A DNA stretch of 64,000 nucleotides from Oxytricha trifallax. Taxonomy: Eukaryota > Ciliophora > Spirotrichea > Sporadotrichida > Oxytrichidae. The stretch spans positions 1 through 64,000 of the forward strand of contig ARYC01001995.1 of NCBI GenBank assembly GCA_000711775.1, given 5' to 3'. Below the pieces are notes generated by a model. The model made no database searches. It was not told the origin of the DNA and saw only the letters and a program-made list of their open reading frames with translations. The translations under genes and the position numbers were made by a program. Shown here in pieces: positions 38,978 to 50,343 of this stretch; position 1 is the first letter of the stretch; every line of letters begins with the position of its first letter.

Positions 38978-41857
38978 ATGAACAAACAAGACCATTCCAT
39001 CTTTTCTGATTAATTCCCTCAGTTTCTCTAAACATTTGACAGCGATGATTTTGACGAAGAATTCTAAGTTTTCGCTGATTATGATGGTACTCTAAGCTTA
39101 TTTATTATTTATAATTAATAATATAGTAAAAAAATTAAAATTAATGCCATTTTAATTTCAATAAATTTAGCTATCCCTCTTCAATTTAACACAGCTTCAA
39201 AAATTAATCAAGATAAATCACTCAAGATCAAACTCAGTAAATCTTTAATATTGGGAAAATTATATTTAAAATATTTTGGATAAAATTTATATAATATTTG
39301 ATATTGATTAAAGCAATAAAATGGTAAATTAGGATCCTAATTGCTAAAATCACAGCATATTAGATATTAATTGTGCTTAACTTAGTGCTAGCCCCAACAA
39401 TCATATAAATATTTATCTTTTTAAATCGTTTATTTGAAGACATGTACCTTAATTAATAAATTTAATAATAATTCTAATCACAATAATAACATTAATAACT
39501 AAATTAGTGTATAATTAACTATTATTAAGAACAAATTTTCATATAAAAATAAATTTACCTCATTAATTAGTAATTAAATTTATTGGATAAAAGCTCAAAT
39601 TTTAATAATTAAAACGACTAAATTAATCATGATATTTAAAGATATCAAATTGAATGTTTCTTCGAATAGCAATAATATCACGATTAATAAGAGACTTTTC
39701 TGATCAAAACTGAATCAAACTAATAAAGTTTTAGTAAATAGTAATTGAATTAAGACACTCCAATAGACAGAGCTCAGCAGTTTTTATACAAAAATTTATA
39801 TAAATCTTTTTTATTATAGTTGAATTATCCTGTAAATTTTGAAGCATTAGGTATTCCAAGCTAAACTACAGATATCAAAGATGATTCCCAAATTTATTCA
39901 ATTGCAGATTAATTGCCATTCTAAAACTAGAGTGTTTCATAAATGTAGAAAGTAGATTCAATAAGTGAGTGGATCCAATCGTCTTTTATGAAAAACTAAC
40001 ATTAAAATACAAGCGATACATTCATAAGTGGAGAATACTCTAGCACTTTATCAGCAAATCTTGGATAATTAAACTCCCCTTAAAGCTTGAATTAATCTGA
40101 AAATTTTACAAGCTATGAATAAATTTTCCCAGTAAAAGTTAATAAATTTGAAATAAATCAACTCAAGACTGATATAATCCAAGCAAAAGCTTCAAATTAA
40201 TAGAAGTCGACCAAGAAAAGCGAGGAAGTTAATAAACCTTCAAGCAAAGTTAACTAAATAAAACTTCTAAAAGTGACTTAATTAGAAAGCAGCTCAAGAA
40301 AAAGACAGAAATTAAATGCCGATTCACTTCTAAATGTGTAGAAAAGCCGGTTACTTACTTCTCAATCTACACTTCTATCTTCTCCCAAAAATGATTTTTA
40401 AACTTCTTTATCTATCTTTCAACCAAATATTTTAGATGATTCCATACTTTAGAGATATCTTCAAATGAGCACAAATCTCACTATTATAGATGAAACACAT
40501 TTTATTTTTGGAATTAAAAAAAAGAATTTTAATTTTATTTTTAATTAAGATTCTCATGACTTTATCTTTATAAATTTCAAGGAATAGATATTTAAAAAAA
40601 GGAATAGTCTATAAAATCTTTACCAACTAAAAAAAATAGCATAAAAATTTTTGTAAATATCTTAGTTATTTAAAAAAAAAGTATTTAAGTTTAAAACACT
40701 TTAATAATTGCAACATAAGTAGTTCAAATAATTTTTGAATTTTTACTGACCATAGATATATAAATTCAGTTAATTATAAATTTAATTTATAATTCTCTAT
40801 TTAAATATATTCCCACTTTAGTGATTTCAGCTAAAATCATCTTTCTAATTATAACTTCTTAAAAAACTCTGAGGGTCATACTTTAGATATAACTTAAAGC
40901 ATTGAAACTCAGCTTTTAGAGGATAGTTGCGATTTAGAAATTCAAGATGATAGAAGTTTAAGTTCGTAGTCCCAGAAGAAGAGAGATGTCAAAGCTCAAT
41001 CGAAATTATAATAAATGACGACAGTGGTGCCGAGCTCTGAGCTAGAAATTGTAAGGCTATAAGTCAAAACGTTTTTGGAAGCTGTATCCAGGCTTTGTGG
41101 TCAGTAATCTTGACAAGAAGGTGAGACCATTAAGACTGAATAGGGCTTTAAACCATTTTTACGTGGTTTCCGAAAATATTTTGAGTCTTAGCTGGGCAAA
41201 TTCAAGCTGGAGAAAGGTAAGCATCACTGGAGCGATGATAAACTCTTCAGATAGACTAAGACTTTACTTCAGCTGATTTCAAAAGAGCACAATAGCTAAA
41301 TTTTCTCTGAGCCCAGTGACGAGGAAGTTTGGCTTTCTGTTCTTTTAATATTCCCTAATAGGGGAACTGAGGCAAGGAGAGACAATGAAAAGAGGGAAAG
41401 AGACGTTTGCTAAAAATTGTTTGAGACATTAGACAGAGATCTTATTAACACTTTCAGAAAGTCTTAAAATATTTTCATTTATTAAATAAGGTGTTTGACA
41501 ATAATAACTAGACACTAATATGCAAATTATTTACTAATAAGTTCTTGTAAAAGCTATGGAACCTTCTCATTAAACAGGTAAACATTTTTTTTCTTTTAAT
41601 TCCAATTTAAAAAAAACTATAAAAAGATCAATAGTTAGTATCTAATTTAAAAAATTTTACCAGTAATGAGGTTAAATTCTAAGATTTTAAGAACCTATGC
41701 AGCAATTAGAGATTTAGTATCGTAATAATTTAACCTGTAGGTTCCAGATTGGCTTCTTGACCCTGAGCAGACTCTTTAAGAATAATTGCTTAAAGATTAA
41801 TAATAAGAATTGGTACCCACACCAAAGGGCAAAAGTAAAAAGTAAAATAATGAATGA
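38978..41857 (+). CDS. HHWSD-family protein A (unrecognised family)
   Basis: ATG at 38978: MNKQDHSIFSDQFPQF, then an acidic run (FDSDDFDEEFQVFADYDGT). Next blocks: 39180-39260 (FNTASKINQDKSLKIKLSKS), 39830-40560, a long Ser/Gln-rich region with a basic patch SSSRKRQKLNADSLLNVQ, and 40850-41480 with the conserved domain: GFKPFLRGFRKYFESQL, HHWSDDKLFRQTKTLLQLIS, DEEVWLSVLLIFPNRGTEA, LFETLDRDLINTFRK. The last block (RTYAAIRDLVSQQFNLQVPD) ends in a Lys-rich tail and TGA at 41855. The conserved domain matches the gene at 48479-50343 with equal spacing. The basic patch suggests a nuclear protein; function unknown. Confidence 0.85.
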
Positions 41858-43189
41858 AATTTCATTAGATATATAAATTATCCACTATACAATTTGTTTT
41901 TACAAATATAACTAGTTCATTAACTATAAAGAATTGCTTATTTTCTCAATCTATTTTAACTATATATTCTAAAATCTAAAACTCATAAAAATGCTCTATT
42001 TTTATTTTAAAATAATTTCTGATTTATTAAATCATAATAAAGATTGACTTATGTTTATTCTCGATGTGGAAAAATTGGATGGAATTTTTAAAATATCAAA
42101 TATGTAGATGTAGCAAGCATTAAAATATAAATGCTTTCATTATTATTTAGGTTGTTTGAACTTAAATAATAAAATAATAATTTAAATTTTATTAAAATAA
42201 TTCAAATTTTATGATTAATGAATATATTTAAAATATTATTTTAAACTTAATAATAATGATAAATTGATTTTATATCAATTTGAGGTACCTATCTACCGCT
42301 ATACTTTATTTTGCTAATATTGATATCTATCCATTTTAAATTACAGTTGATCAACCTTTTTTGAATTTCACGAAAAATTTAATTGAAATAATTTTATTTT
42401 GACTATTAAAATCACACTATTTCTAAATTAATATATATTTTTCATAAAATTAAGGAATTTTCAATAAATGAAATATAATGTATTTTTATGAGAAAAAATA
42501 ATAAAATAAAATAAAAATATTTTATTTTATTTAGGATTGTTTATTTTATACAAAACAATATAATTGGATTATAAATAAAAATTTAATCACAATTTTGAAT
42601 AAATATTTTTCTAGATTCATTAGCTTGGAATTTTATTATTTATATTTTATTGATCATTATAAAAATTTTAAGAGATTATTAGTAAAAATTGATCAGATCT
42701 ATGAATACTTAAAAAAAATACATATTAAATTAGACATATAGGCGTGAGATACTACCTTTATTTTTTTTAATTTCTTTCTAGAAAGTATAAAAATAAAAGA
42801 TAAGAATAAATTGTCTAAATTTGTAATTCTTCCAGAATTAATAGATCCTCTCCCCATTTATATTATTTTTTTAATATTTTAATTATTAATACTTTGTTTT
42901 TTTAATTATGCAAGCAATTATCTCGAACAACCAACCCAGTTTAAATCTATTTTTACATACAAATATTATAATTAAAAATATTTATTTTATAATTAATAAA
43001 TATATTTTTGCTGCATAAAAGCATTCTTGAAAAAGATAAAGATTTAAGTTTATTCCTTAACCTATAAGATAATGCCAGTAGATTTTTCAAGCATGAAAAT
43101 ATTTATTTATTAACAATCACTTTTTTTAATTAAATTTGAAATATTTTTTATTGAGAAAATTTATAAACAAATTATTTTAGAATTCTATG
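41858..43189. other. AT-rich stretch, nothing recognised
   Basis: No protein-like frame, repeat pair or RNA gene seen in about 1.3 kb. Confidence 0.55.
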
Positions 43190-43860
43190 TAATTTATATA
43201 AAGTTAAGCACTAAAATGGACTCTACAGAGACATACTGATACTTTGATAGCAAGAACTGATAAAACGGCAGCAATAAACATATTACAATGGGACTGGTTG
43301 CATCCCTTAAAATATTATATTTAGAACGGTGCCTCCTTATAACATTATAAATATGTAAAACATTCTATATTTAATTATGTAAAATACTTGCTTTATTTAA
43401 AATAATTTATTTAAGAATAATATAGCATTTCCAAGGAACGTTTAGTCAGTCTTAGACTATAAGTAATTCTTGAATATTTTTAATTTTTTAAATAATTAAT
43501 TCAAAGAAAACCAATTCTAGTCATACCCTAAGATTGTAATAAAAATGATTAAATAATAAATCCAGTTATTTGAAAAATGATTGTATATAAAATCGAATAA
43601 CCTCATTATCTATTTATTAAATATACTAAGATAGATAATTGTTCCTTTCAGGTTATTTCAAAATAAAAAGCTGAGGAGAAACATTATAGAAAAATAAATG
43701 AAACAAAATAATTTGATTTATTTTTGGTCAATTTAAAAAATGTAAAAAGTCATTCAATTTTAAATAATGAGCAAATTAATGCATTGTAATAGGCTTAATT
43801 TTAATTATCCTAAAATGAATAGGAATAAATTCAGGTAAAATCAGATATTTAACCACTTTT
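43190..43860 (+). CDS. Orphan MDS blocks, unknown protein
   Basis: Two plus-strand protein-like blocks: 43210-43340 (TLIARTDKTAAINILQWDWL) and 43650-43855 (AEEKHYRKINETKQFDLFLV, then NNEQINALQQAQFQLSQNEQ). No start or clear stop is seen, so flanking MDSs may be in the AT-rich DNA around them or elsewhere (scrambled). For the first block the minus strand is also open (NMFIAAVLSVLAIKVSVCLC), so its orientation is not certain. Confidence 0.45.
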
Positions 43861-44348
43861 ATATTGTATTAATTTTTTAAATTATTTTTTGCTAATTTTA
43901 ATATTAAATAAAGTTAAATAAAGCATTTAGATTCTCATTAAAATATGATTGTATTATATTCCAATTTAAATTCGGCATGTTTATAATATCTATATTTACT
44001 AAGTTATATAAAAATATTCAAAGTAATTTGTATTTTGGAAATAGAATGATGATCAAATTTATTTATAACAATTATTTTAAAAACTATTTACATTAAACTA
44101 TTTTTATTATAAAATCAATCAGAAATCAATCATAGATCTTAATAGATTATGAAAGTAAATTAAATCACTTAAATTTTCAAATTTATCATTATATAATTTT
44201 ATACACCCATAATTAAGCTATTATTTTGGCTATCTTCCCAAAAAAATATGCAATAAAAAATTAATTTAATCTATTTTCCTTTCTGGAAAAACATTAATTT
44301 TTTTTTACTTAAAACCAAAAAATGTTTCTTTCTATTATTTGAATTTTA

Positions 44349-44732
44349 AGGGGGGGGGGAAGTTTCCTGCCCCCAACATTAAATTTTATGTTTTTTCAAT
44401 AAATTTAATAGAAACAAATAAATTTCAATTACAATAACCATAACCATGTACTATACAAACATTTATTATTAAATATACAACATTTATTATTATATAATTT
44501 TCAAGGTACATAATTATTCTTTATCAGATTATATATTATTGACAAGGCTAAAATAAGTGTTTTTTTTATTAATTAATGTAATTTTCTTTAAATTTTAAAT
44601 TGATTATCAAGGTAGAAATGATATTTGAAGCTAAATTTTTATAAAAAAACTACATCATAATTGATGATAAAGATTCTTTGAAAATTATAAAAATTACATA
44701 TTTTTATGCATGGGGCAGGAAACTTCCCCCCC
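44349..44732. mobile_element. G-run MITE, copy 2, 8-bp target duplication
   Basis: A 384-bp element closely similar to 9984-10352 over its whole length (same G-run, AAGTTTCCTGCCCCCAAC, and interior ACATCATAATTGATGATAAA). GAATTTTA flanks it on both sides (44341-44348 and 44733-44740). Differences from copy 1 are scattered base changes and small insertions, such as a duplicated ACATTTATTATTA. Confidence 0.9.
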
Positions 44733-45255
44733 GAATTTTAGCATTAGTAAAAATATTGGTATTAAAATTTATAATATATTAACAAAATTAATAAAGAAAA
44801 AAATAAAAACCTCAAAGCCCTTTTCACTATAAACCATATAATTATTAAGGACTAAATAAAGGAAAATATAACTGACTTTATTTAAACTTAAAACTTAGAA
44901 CTCTATTATAAATTTTTCAATATATTCAGATTTATAAATAAGTATATTTTCTTAAAAAACTTAAATTTATTAAGAATATCTCTCTTAAATTTAATTTAAA
45001 ACAATTTTTCATGCTTATTGACATTCATGCTAATGAATTAGTTTCTATAATAATTAAAAATATAAATTTTTAACAAGAAATATTTTTAGATTTTTAAACT
45101 AAAAATTTTGGACAATCCATAAATTAAATAGTAGTTCTTTGTAAAGCCCTAATTTTTATATGATATTTTATTAAGCTTTTTCCTTCTTAATTAACTCCAA
45201 CATTTTCTTAGATAAATAAAATTACATCTCTTCAAAATGACAATTCAAAAATTAA
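44733..45255. other. AT-rich stretch, nothing recognised
   Basis: No coding frame or repeat found. Confidence 0.5.
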
Positions 45256-45650
45256 TATTGTAGGAATTCATTTGATTTGGAAATAAACTTATAATAAATA
45301 AATTCGTGGCAATTAACTTTCTTGAAACCTATACAGTATGGTACTTGTTCGATAGTGAAATCAAAATAAGCTGAACTTTACTATTGGGAGTACCCCGCTG
45401 TCGCATTCCCAGACCGAGACAACTCGACTTTAATTTGAGCATTATAATCAACTAATCAAATAATGCTCGAATTAAAGTCGAGTTGTCTCGGTCTGGGAAT
45501 GCGACAGCGGGGTACTCCCAATAGTAAAGTCCAGTTTATTTTGATTTCTCTATCGAACAAGTACCATACTGTATAGGTTTCAAGAAAGTTAATTGCCACG
45601 AATTTATTTATTTTAAGTTTATTTTCCATATCAAATGTATTCCTACAATA
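45256..45650. mobile_element. Foldback MITE, copy 2, TA-flanked
   Basis: A 395-bp palindrome with arms of about 185 bp (GGGAGTACCCCGCTGTCGCA and its complement) and a short AT loop near 45450. Ends TATTGTAGGAAT and ATTCCTACAATA. The order TTCGATAG, AGCTGAACTTTA, TATTGGGAGTAC parallels copy 1 (TTCGATAG, AGCTGTACTTTA, TATTGGCGGTAC), so they are one family. No coding capacity. Confidence 0.87.
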
Positions 45651-46383
45651 ATTAAAAATCATAATTTTTTCGATTAATTAATTTGATGTTTTATAATGAA
45701 AAGAACAATTAAATCTAAGATTAAACTAAATAGTAAGAGCAACTGTTTATAGTGATTCATCCTAATAAAAAAATATCAAAATTAATATATTTTAATATTT
45801 ATTGCAGAAACAGTGATTATATCTTCAAATGAATAATATAAAGTCAATTAAGATGTTTTTTCTTAATATTTCAAGTAAATTTAATTAAAAATAATAATAG
45901 TTATTAATTTAAGAGAGAACTTATTAAGATAAATGCTGATTAATACTTGGGAAAACTAGAAATACGTATATTAACTGAAATAAATAAAAAATATTCTTAA
46001 TTATGAAAAAATTAACAACAAATGATGATTTGCTTATCATTGCCAATTAAAATTTTACTTGTTATTTTTAATAATAAAAAAATTCTAAGATATCACTTTT
46101 AATATTACAATTTTATTATATTCTAATTTATCAACTTTCTTTTTTTGCTTTAAAAGATATGTATTTTTAATTTTACCAAATAATATATATTTCTTATGAT
46201 TTTTTTAAAATCCTACTGACTAAGTTGAAAAATTTGAGGTATTATTATTTATATTTTCTAAAAATTATATAAACTTATAAATTAATTTAATTTCTATGTT
46301 TTTATAATTATCCCAATTTTTCTCTACCCTATAAAATATAGAAGGGGGGTACATTAGGGTAAAAAACTTCAACATTAAGATCA
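45651..46383. other. AT-rich stretch, nothing recognised
   Basis: No coding frame. A run GGGGGGTACATTAGGG at 46344 resembles the ends of G-run elements but has no partner nearby. Confidence 0.5.
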
Positions 46384-46560
46384 TGATCAATCTCATAAAA
46401 ATCATGGCGACTAGTCTCCATGCTTTAATAATAGAGGCTTCCAGAAATTATATTCAGGCACTTAGAATTAATGTGAACCTCAATTAACTCTATAAAATTA
46501 AAATTTAAACGCAAATAAAAATTCATAAAATAGCTTAATTGAAAAAAATAACAATTTGAG
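46384..46560 (+). CDS. Short orphan ORF, possible MDS
   Basis: ATG at 46384 gives MINLIKIMATSLHALIIEAS then RNYIQALRINVNLNQ, more varied and more GC-rich than its surroundings. May be an MDS of a neighbouring gene, perhaps the 48479 gene on the other side of the transposon. No family recognised. Confidence 0.35.
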
Positions 46561-46741
46561 ATTGAATCTCAGCTAAAATTACAGGGGTAATTTACATAAT
46601 GCTCTAAATTCCCAAATCTGCGAAAAAAATCAAAGTGGTATTAGGTAGTAGCTAAGTTAAATTTATTTATAGAATATTATTTGGTTTTTTTTAAATATTC
46701 AATATTTTAGCTATAAATTGATCATGCTTATATATACAATT

Positions 46742-48305
46742 GGGGGGCAATACATTAACCTATAATTATTTAATCAGTATATAATCCTCTCATAAATCTT
46801 TCTCATAATGTATTGAGTATTTAAATGGTATAATTTTAAAGTCATATATAAATATTGTTTTATCACTAATGTCGAAAAGGTTAGAATTATTATAATTTTT
46901 TTCATTAAATTTTGCATGAATTTTTATAAAAAATACTTTTTATCATTTTTATCTTTAAGACTTTTAAAAAGTAAGTGAATATCCTGATTTCATCATAAAT
47001 CAATTCAAAATCTTTTAGAATAATATAAATCAAATGAATTCCTTGATTATATTTTATTAATAATCAAAACCACAAAACCCCTTAATGAGTTTTATGTGTG
47101 TTTTGATTGATGAGGGTAATGTTGAGGATTAGGATTTATTTTTAATTAATTTGATTTTTATAAGGAAAATTTTAATGATAGTCCAATAATCGTATGCTTT
47201 ACTCTAATTATAATAATAAATTTAAGAAAACATTTTCTTATTATTTTTAGGGAATTCATTTTTTATATGTTTTGATACCAATATTGTTTTAGCTTTTTAG
47301 TACATGATACCAATTAAGTTTTGAAAGTTATTGGAACTTTTCTATTAAAACCTCATTAGATTAAAACAAGGCTACTATTAAATTGGTACAAATTAAAATT
47401 AATATGATTTGTTCCAATGCAAATTAAATTTAAACATATTAAGTAAAATTTAATGGAATTTAATTTAAATGGAGATCCATTTGATGAATTTGTTACAGTT
47501 TTTCCAGAAATTCTCCTCTTATTTTTTGCCAGATTGACTTCCAACAAGCTGCTCATGTTTAATAAGTGTCTAAATTTTAGTGACATTAAAAATAAAAGAT
47601 TTTATGATCGATCTCAATTTCTAACATTTTTTTAATCTACCAAACACCTTAAAATGACTAATTTTATGCATACTTTTTTTATCTTTTTTTACTTAAATTA
47701 CCAAACTCTTTTGTAATGAACAAAAATATGTTAACAAAGGACGCAAGCTAGATGAATGAAAATATTGTTTCGAATTCAAAATTACTTTATCATAATAAAT
47801 TAAAAATATTTGTGCATATATGCCAATTATTATTTACTCATCTTAATACATTAAAACAATCAGTAAAATGATAACTAATGAAAGTAATGAAAGTCAAATA
47901 TATTCATTCTAAATTATAATGCTATAAAACATAGATAAATTTGATAGCATACAAGCTGAATATAACAAAAATATTCAAAAAATATTTTCATAACATCATA
48001 ACTATAATATAAATGAAACCTCCGAACTGAAATAATCACTAGACCATACGCAATGTACATTAATAAAAATACATATAAACACCATTAAGAGGTTTTGAGG
48101 TTTTTAAAGTAATCATGATATTCACTTAGAATTATTATAAAGATCATTAGTTATAATTTATTATTATAAATAGTTTAATGCAAAATAATGAAAAAAGCTC
48201 TAATAATTTAACCTTATTTACTTTAGTGAGTAACAATATTTTTTTAAAAAGATTTATGAGGGGATATTTCGTTAAAATATTCATAGGTTAAAGTATACCC
48301 CCCCC
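46742..48305. mobile_element. G-run element with 8-bp target duplication and nested TBE remnant
   Basis: Left end GGGGGGCAATACATTAACC; right end, read inward on the minus strand, GGGGGGGGTATACTTTAACC. The two ends stay similar for about 70 bp (shared CCTCATAAATCTTT). ATACAATT flanks the element exactly on both sides (46734-46741 and 48306-48313). Of its 1564 bp about 1040 are a deleted TBE-like element (47065-48105), so the original element was near 520 bp. Confidence 0.88.
47065..48105. mobile_element. Deleted TBE-like element nested in G-run element
   Basis: The left end begins CAAAACCACAAAACCCC and continues TTAATGAG, two mismatches in 25 from the TBE end at 3616-3640 (reverse strand). 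The right end TTAAGAGGTTTTGAGGTTTT matches the same terminus less closely. AAT precedes the left end, fitting the ANT target. The 1.04-kb interior lacks the TBE genes. A minus-strand frame at 47440-47600 (MSSLLEVNLAKNKRRISGK) is the only protein-like part and may be a captured or residual fragment. Confidence 0.72.
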
Positions 48306-48478
48306 ATACAATTCACCTTGGAATGCTTCTACAGGACATAATGAACATCTTCCGGCTGTCTCTAGCTTTTCCAAGTAGAACTATTGCTTGAATATTTTTT
48401 AATACAAATTCAATAGAGTATTTCGGAATATTTTTTATTTTGAAGTAAATTAAAGGCACGAATTGTGAAATTTAACCT

Positions 48479-50343
48479 ATGCCTAAAAACAATTTAATAA
48501 CACCTATTGAAGTTAAAAATTAATTTCCATAGCAATTGCCCATCCTAAGAAAAAGAGGCAGAAAATAATGTGAAAAACTTCCCGGTCATTATTTTTAAAT
48601 AATATAGATTTCTAAAACATTTTAATATTAGTATCATGATGATAAGACTTAGAACTGTAGCAGACACAAGATTAAGTAGGACTATGGTTGGAAAACGCTT
48701 CTTAGAGGATTTAGGCTTTGTTTGAGAATATTAATTTAGATTTATTATTTATGAAGAGAGTGCAAATGAAAGACTCGGCATTGTTTACAGGGAGGCATCA
48801 TTGGTCAGATGAAAAGCTCTTTGAGAGAACAAAAGAATTCATGGAGAGTACGCTTGGATTCAAGGAACCTATTGTTGATAAGGACGTTTGGATCGTGTAA
48901 GTAGCATTCATTAAATCAAGAAAATTAATAAATTTATAATTTTTTAAATAAGAACAAGTTAAGGCTTATAAAATCAAATTTTATTTTTATAATTTCTATT
49001 CTTCATTATTCATTAAAAATAGGTTAAATTATTAAGTAGAAAAGTTAATTGGTTATATTAAATCAGTTTTTTTTATTGCTCAGAATAATTTTGAATTGTT
49101 AAGCCTATAGTTGAAATTTGCAAAAGAAAGTTAAGTAAAGTTCGCTTTCACTGTTAAAAAGAGAAGAAGTACTCAAATAAAATTATAATAAGGCAATTTT
49201 AAATTAAGAATATTAAATTTTTGACCCTTACTGCAATTGAGGGATTAATTTGCAATAAGTTAATTAGTAATTAAGTATAGTTTTACAATTCATCTAATAA
49301 ATATGAGATAAGAGAATTGATTTTTGCATATTTCAAAGTTAAAAAAATTTATCGCTATTTTTATAAGTCATAGATTTACTAATTAAGAAAAAATATAAAA
49401 AAAGTTTGTTTTTTATTGATTTATTATGAATTTTAAATTATTCTATGTAAATTAAAATAACCAATTTATAGCTTTTATATTTTTCTTGTATTAACTATTT
49501 ATAATTAAATTAGATATCAATTAATTATAAAGTGAAAGAAAATTTAGGTTAAATTCTGTTATAATTTGAAAGTCTTAATATCTTAACACCAAAATGAGCT
49601 CTTTGAAAAATAATCCCCTTATTCTCATGTTTTACAAGTGGTTTTTTATGTTGTCAATTTTATTTTCTATTATCTGACATTATTTAAAATAGGGTACTTC
49701 TGCTCAATCCAGCTAAGGGTTTAAATGGGGAGACCAAGACCAAGCTCTCAGGTCATCCATGTTGGAGGCTCATTGAAGACCTTGGCGAGCAGGGGTTAAG
49801 AGTTTACAGAGACATTTTTAGCAACAATAATCGTAAGTTAGTGGCAGAATTTTTCAGTGACCCCATCATCAGGAAACTATGGGAGTTCGTCAAAAACAAA
49901 CTTACGTATAAGATGTGTTTCAAAAAAGATGCCCCCAATTTTAACATCATACTTACTTACCAACAGATCACCAAGACGCTTGAGATTTCTATATTGAATC
50001 TATTTTTATTATGACTACCTTCAAGTTAGAGGCCCCAGCTTGGTGGAAGGAGAGATTTGATTATAATGAGATGAGCAACTACTTAGAAAATGAGTAAATG
50101 CCTAGTGCTGTCAGAAATTAAGATCTAAACACAACTTAACTACTTTTTCAAAACCATAACCAGGAAGCATCAGAACAACAAATTTTTTAAAAGAGTCAAT
50201 ACTTTAATGCAAGCTTACTTGAATATTTGGGAAGGAGCGACGCTAAAAACTTAGAGATTCTCTAGTCGTCATAGAAATTTGTATTAAATTAGCCAGAGTA
50301 GATTATATATGAGGATGCCCAGATTGATAAACAATTTTTATGA
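48479..50343 (+). CDS. HHWSD-family protein B (paralogue of 38978 gene)
   Basis: ATG at 48479: MPKNNLITPIEVKNQF, a basic patch LRKRGRKQCEKL, then DYGWKTLLRGFRLCLR. A 32-bp IES is followed by VQMKDSALFTGRHHWSDEKL, FMESTLGFKEPIVDKDVWIV, a 796-bp intron, LLLNPAKGLNGETKTK, LIEDLGEQGLRVYRDIFS, FSDPIIRKLWEFVKNKLTY. After another frame change near 50010 comes APAWWKERFDYNEMSNYLEN and a Gln/Asn-rich tail to TGA at 50341. Against protein A, the distance from RGFR to HHWSD is 16 residues in both and VWIVVLLLNP aligns with VWLSVLLIFP, which fixes the IES and the intron. An upstream plus-strand block at 48315-48400 (WNASTGHNEHLPAVSSFSKQ) may be an earlier MDS. Probably nuclear (basic patch); function unknown. 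Confidence 0.85.
48728..48759 (+). other. IES, 32 bp, pointer GAGA
   Basis: GAGA at 48724-48727 and 48756-48759. Removal joins RGFRLCLR to VQMKDSALFTG and gives exactly the RGFR-to-HHWSD spacing of the paralogue at 38978-41857. Confidence 0.9.
48897..49692 (+). other. 796-bp intron, probably an intron with an IES inside
   Basis: Begins GTAAGT after GATCGT and ends AAAATAG before GGTACTTCTG. Splicing gives VWIVVLLLNP, which aligns without gap to the paralogue, whereas a two-base pointer reading loses one residue. Introns elsewhere in the window are 36-107 bp, so most of the length is probably an IES lodged in the intron. Confidence 0.7.

Noticed and set aside
45456-45662. Minus-strand 68-residue ORF
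   Set aside because: Lies in one arm of the foldback element; a by-product of the palindrome.
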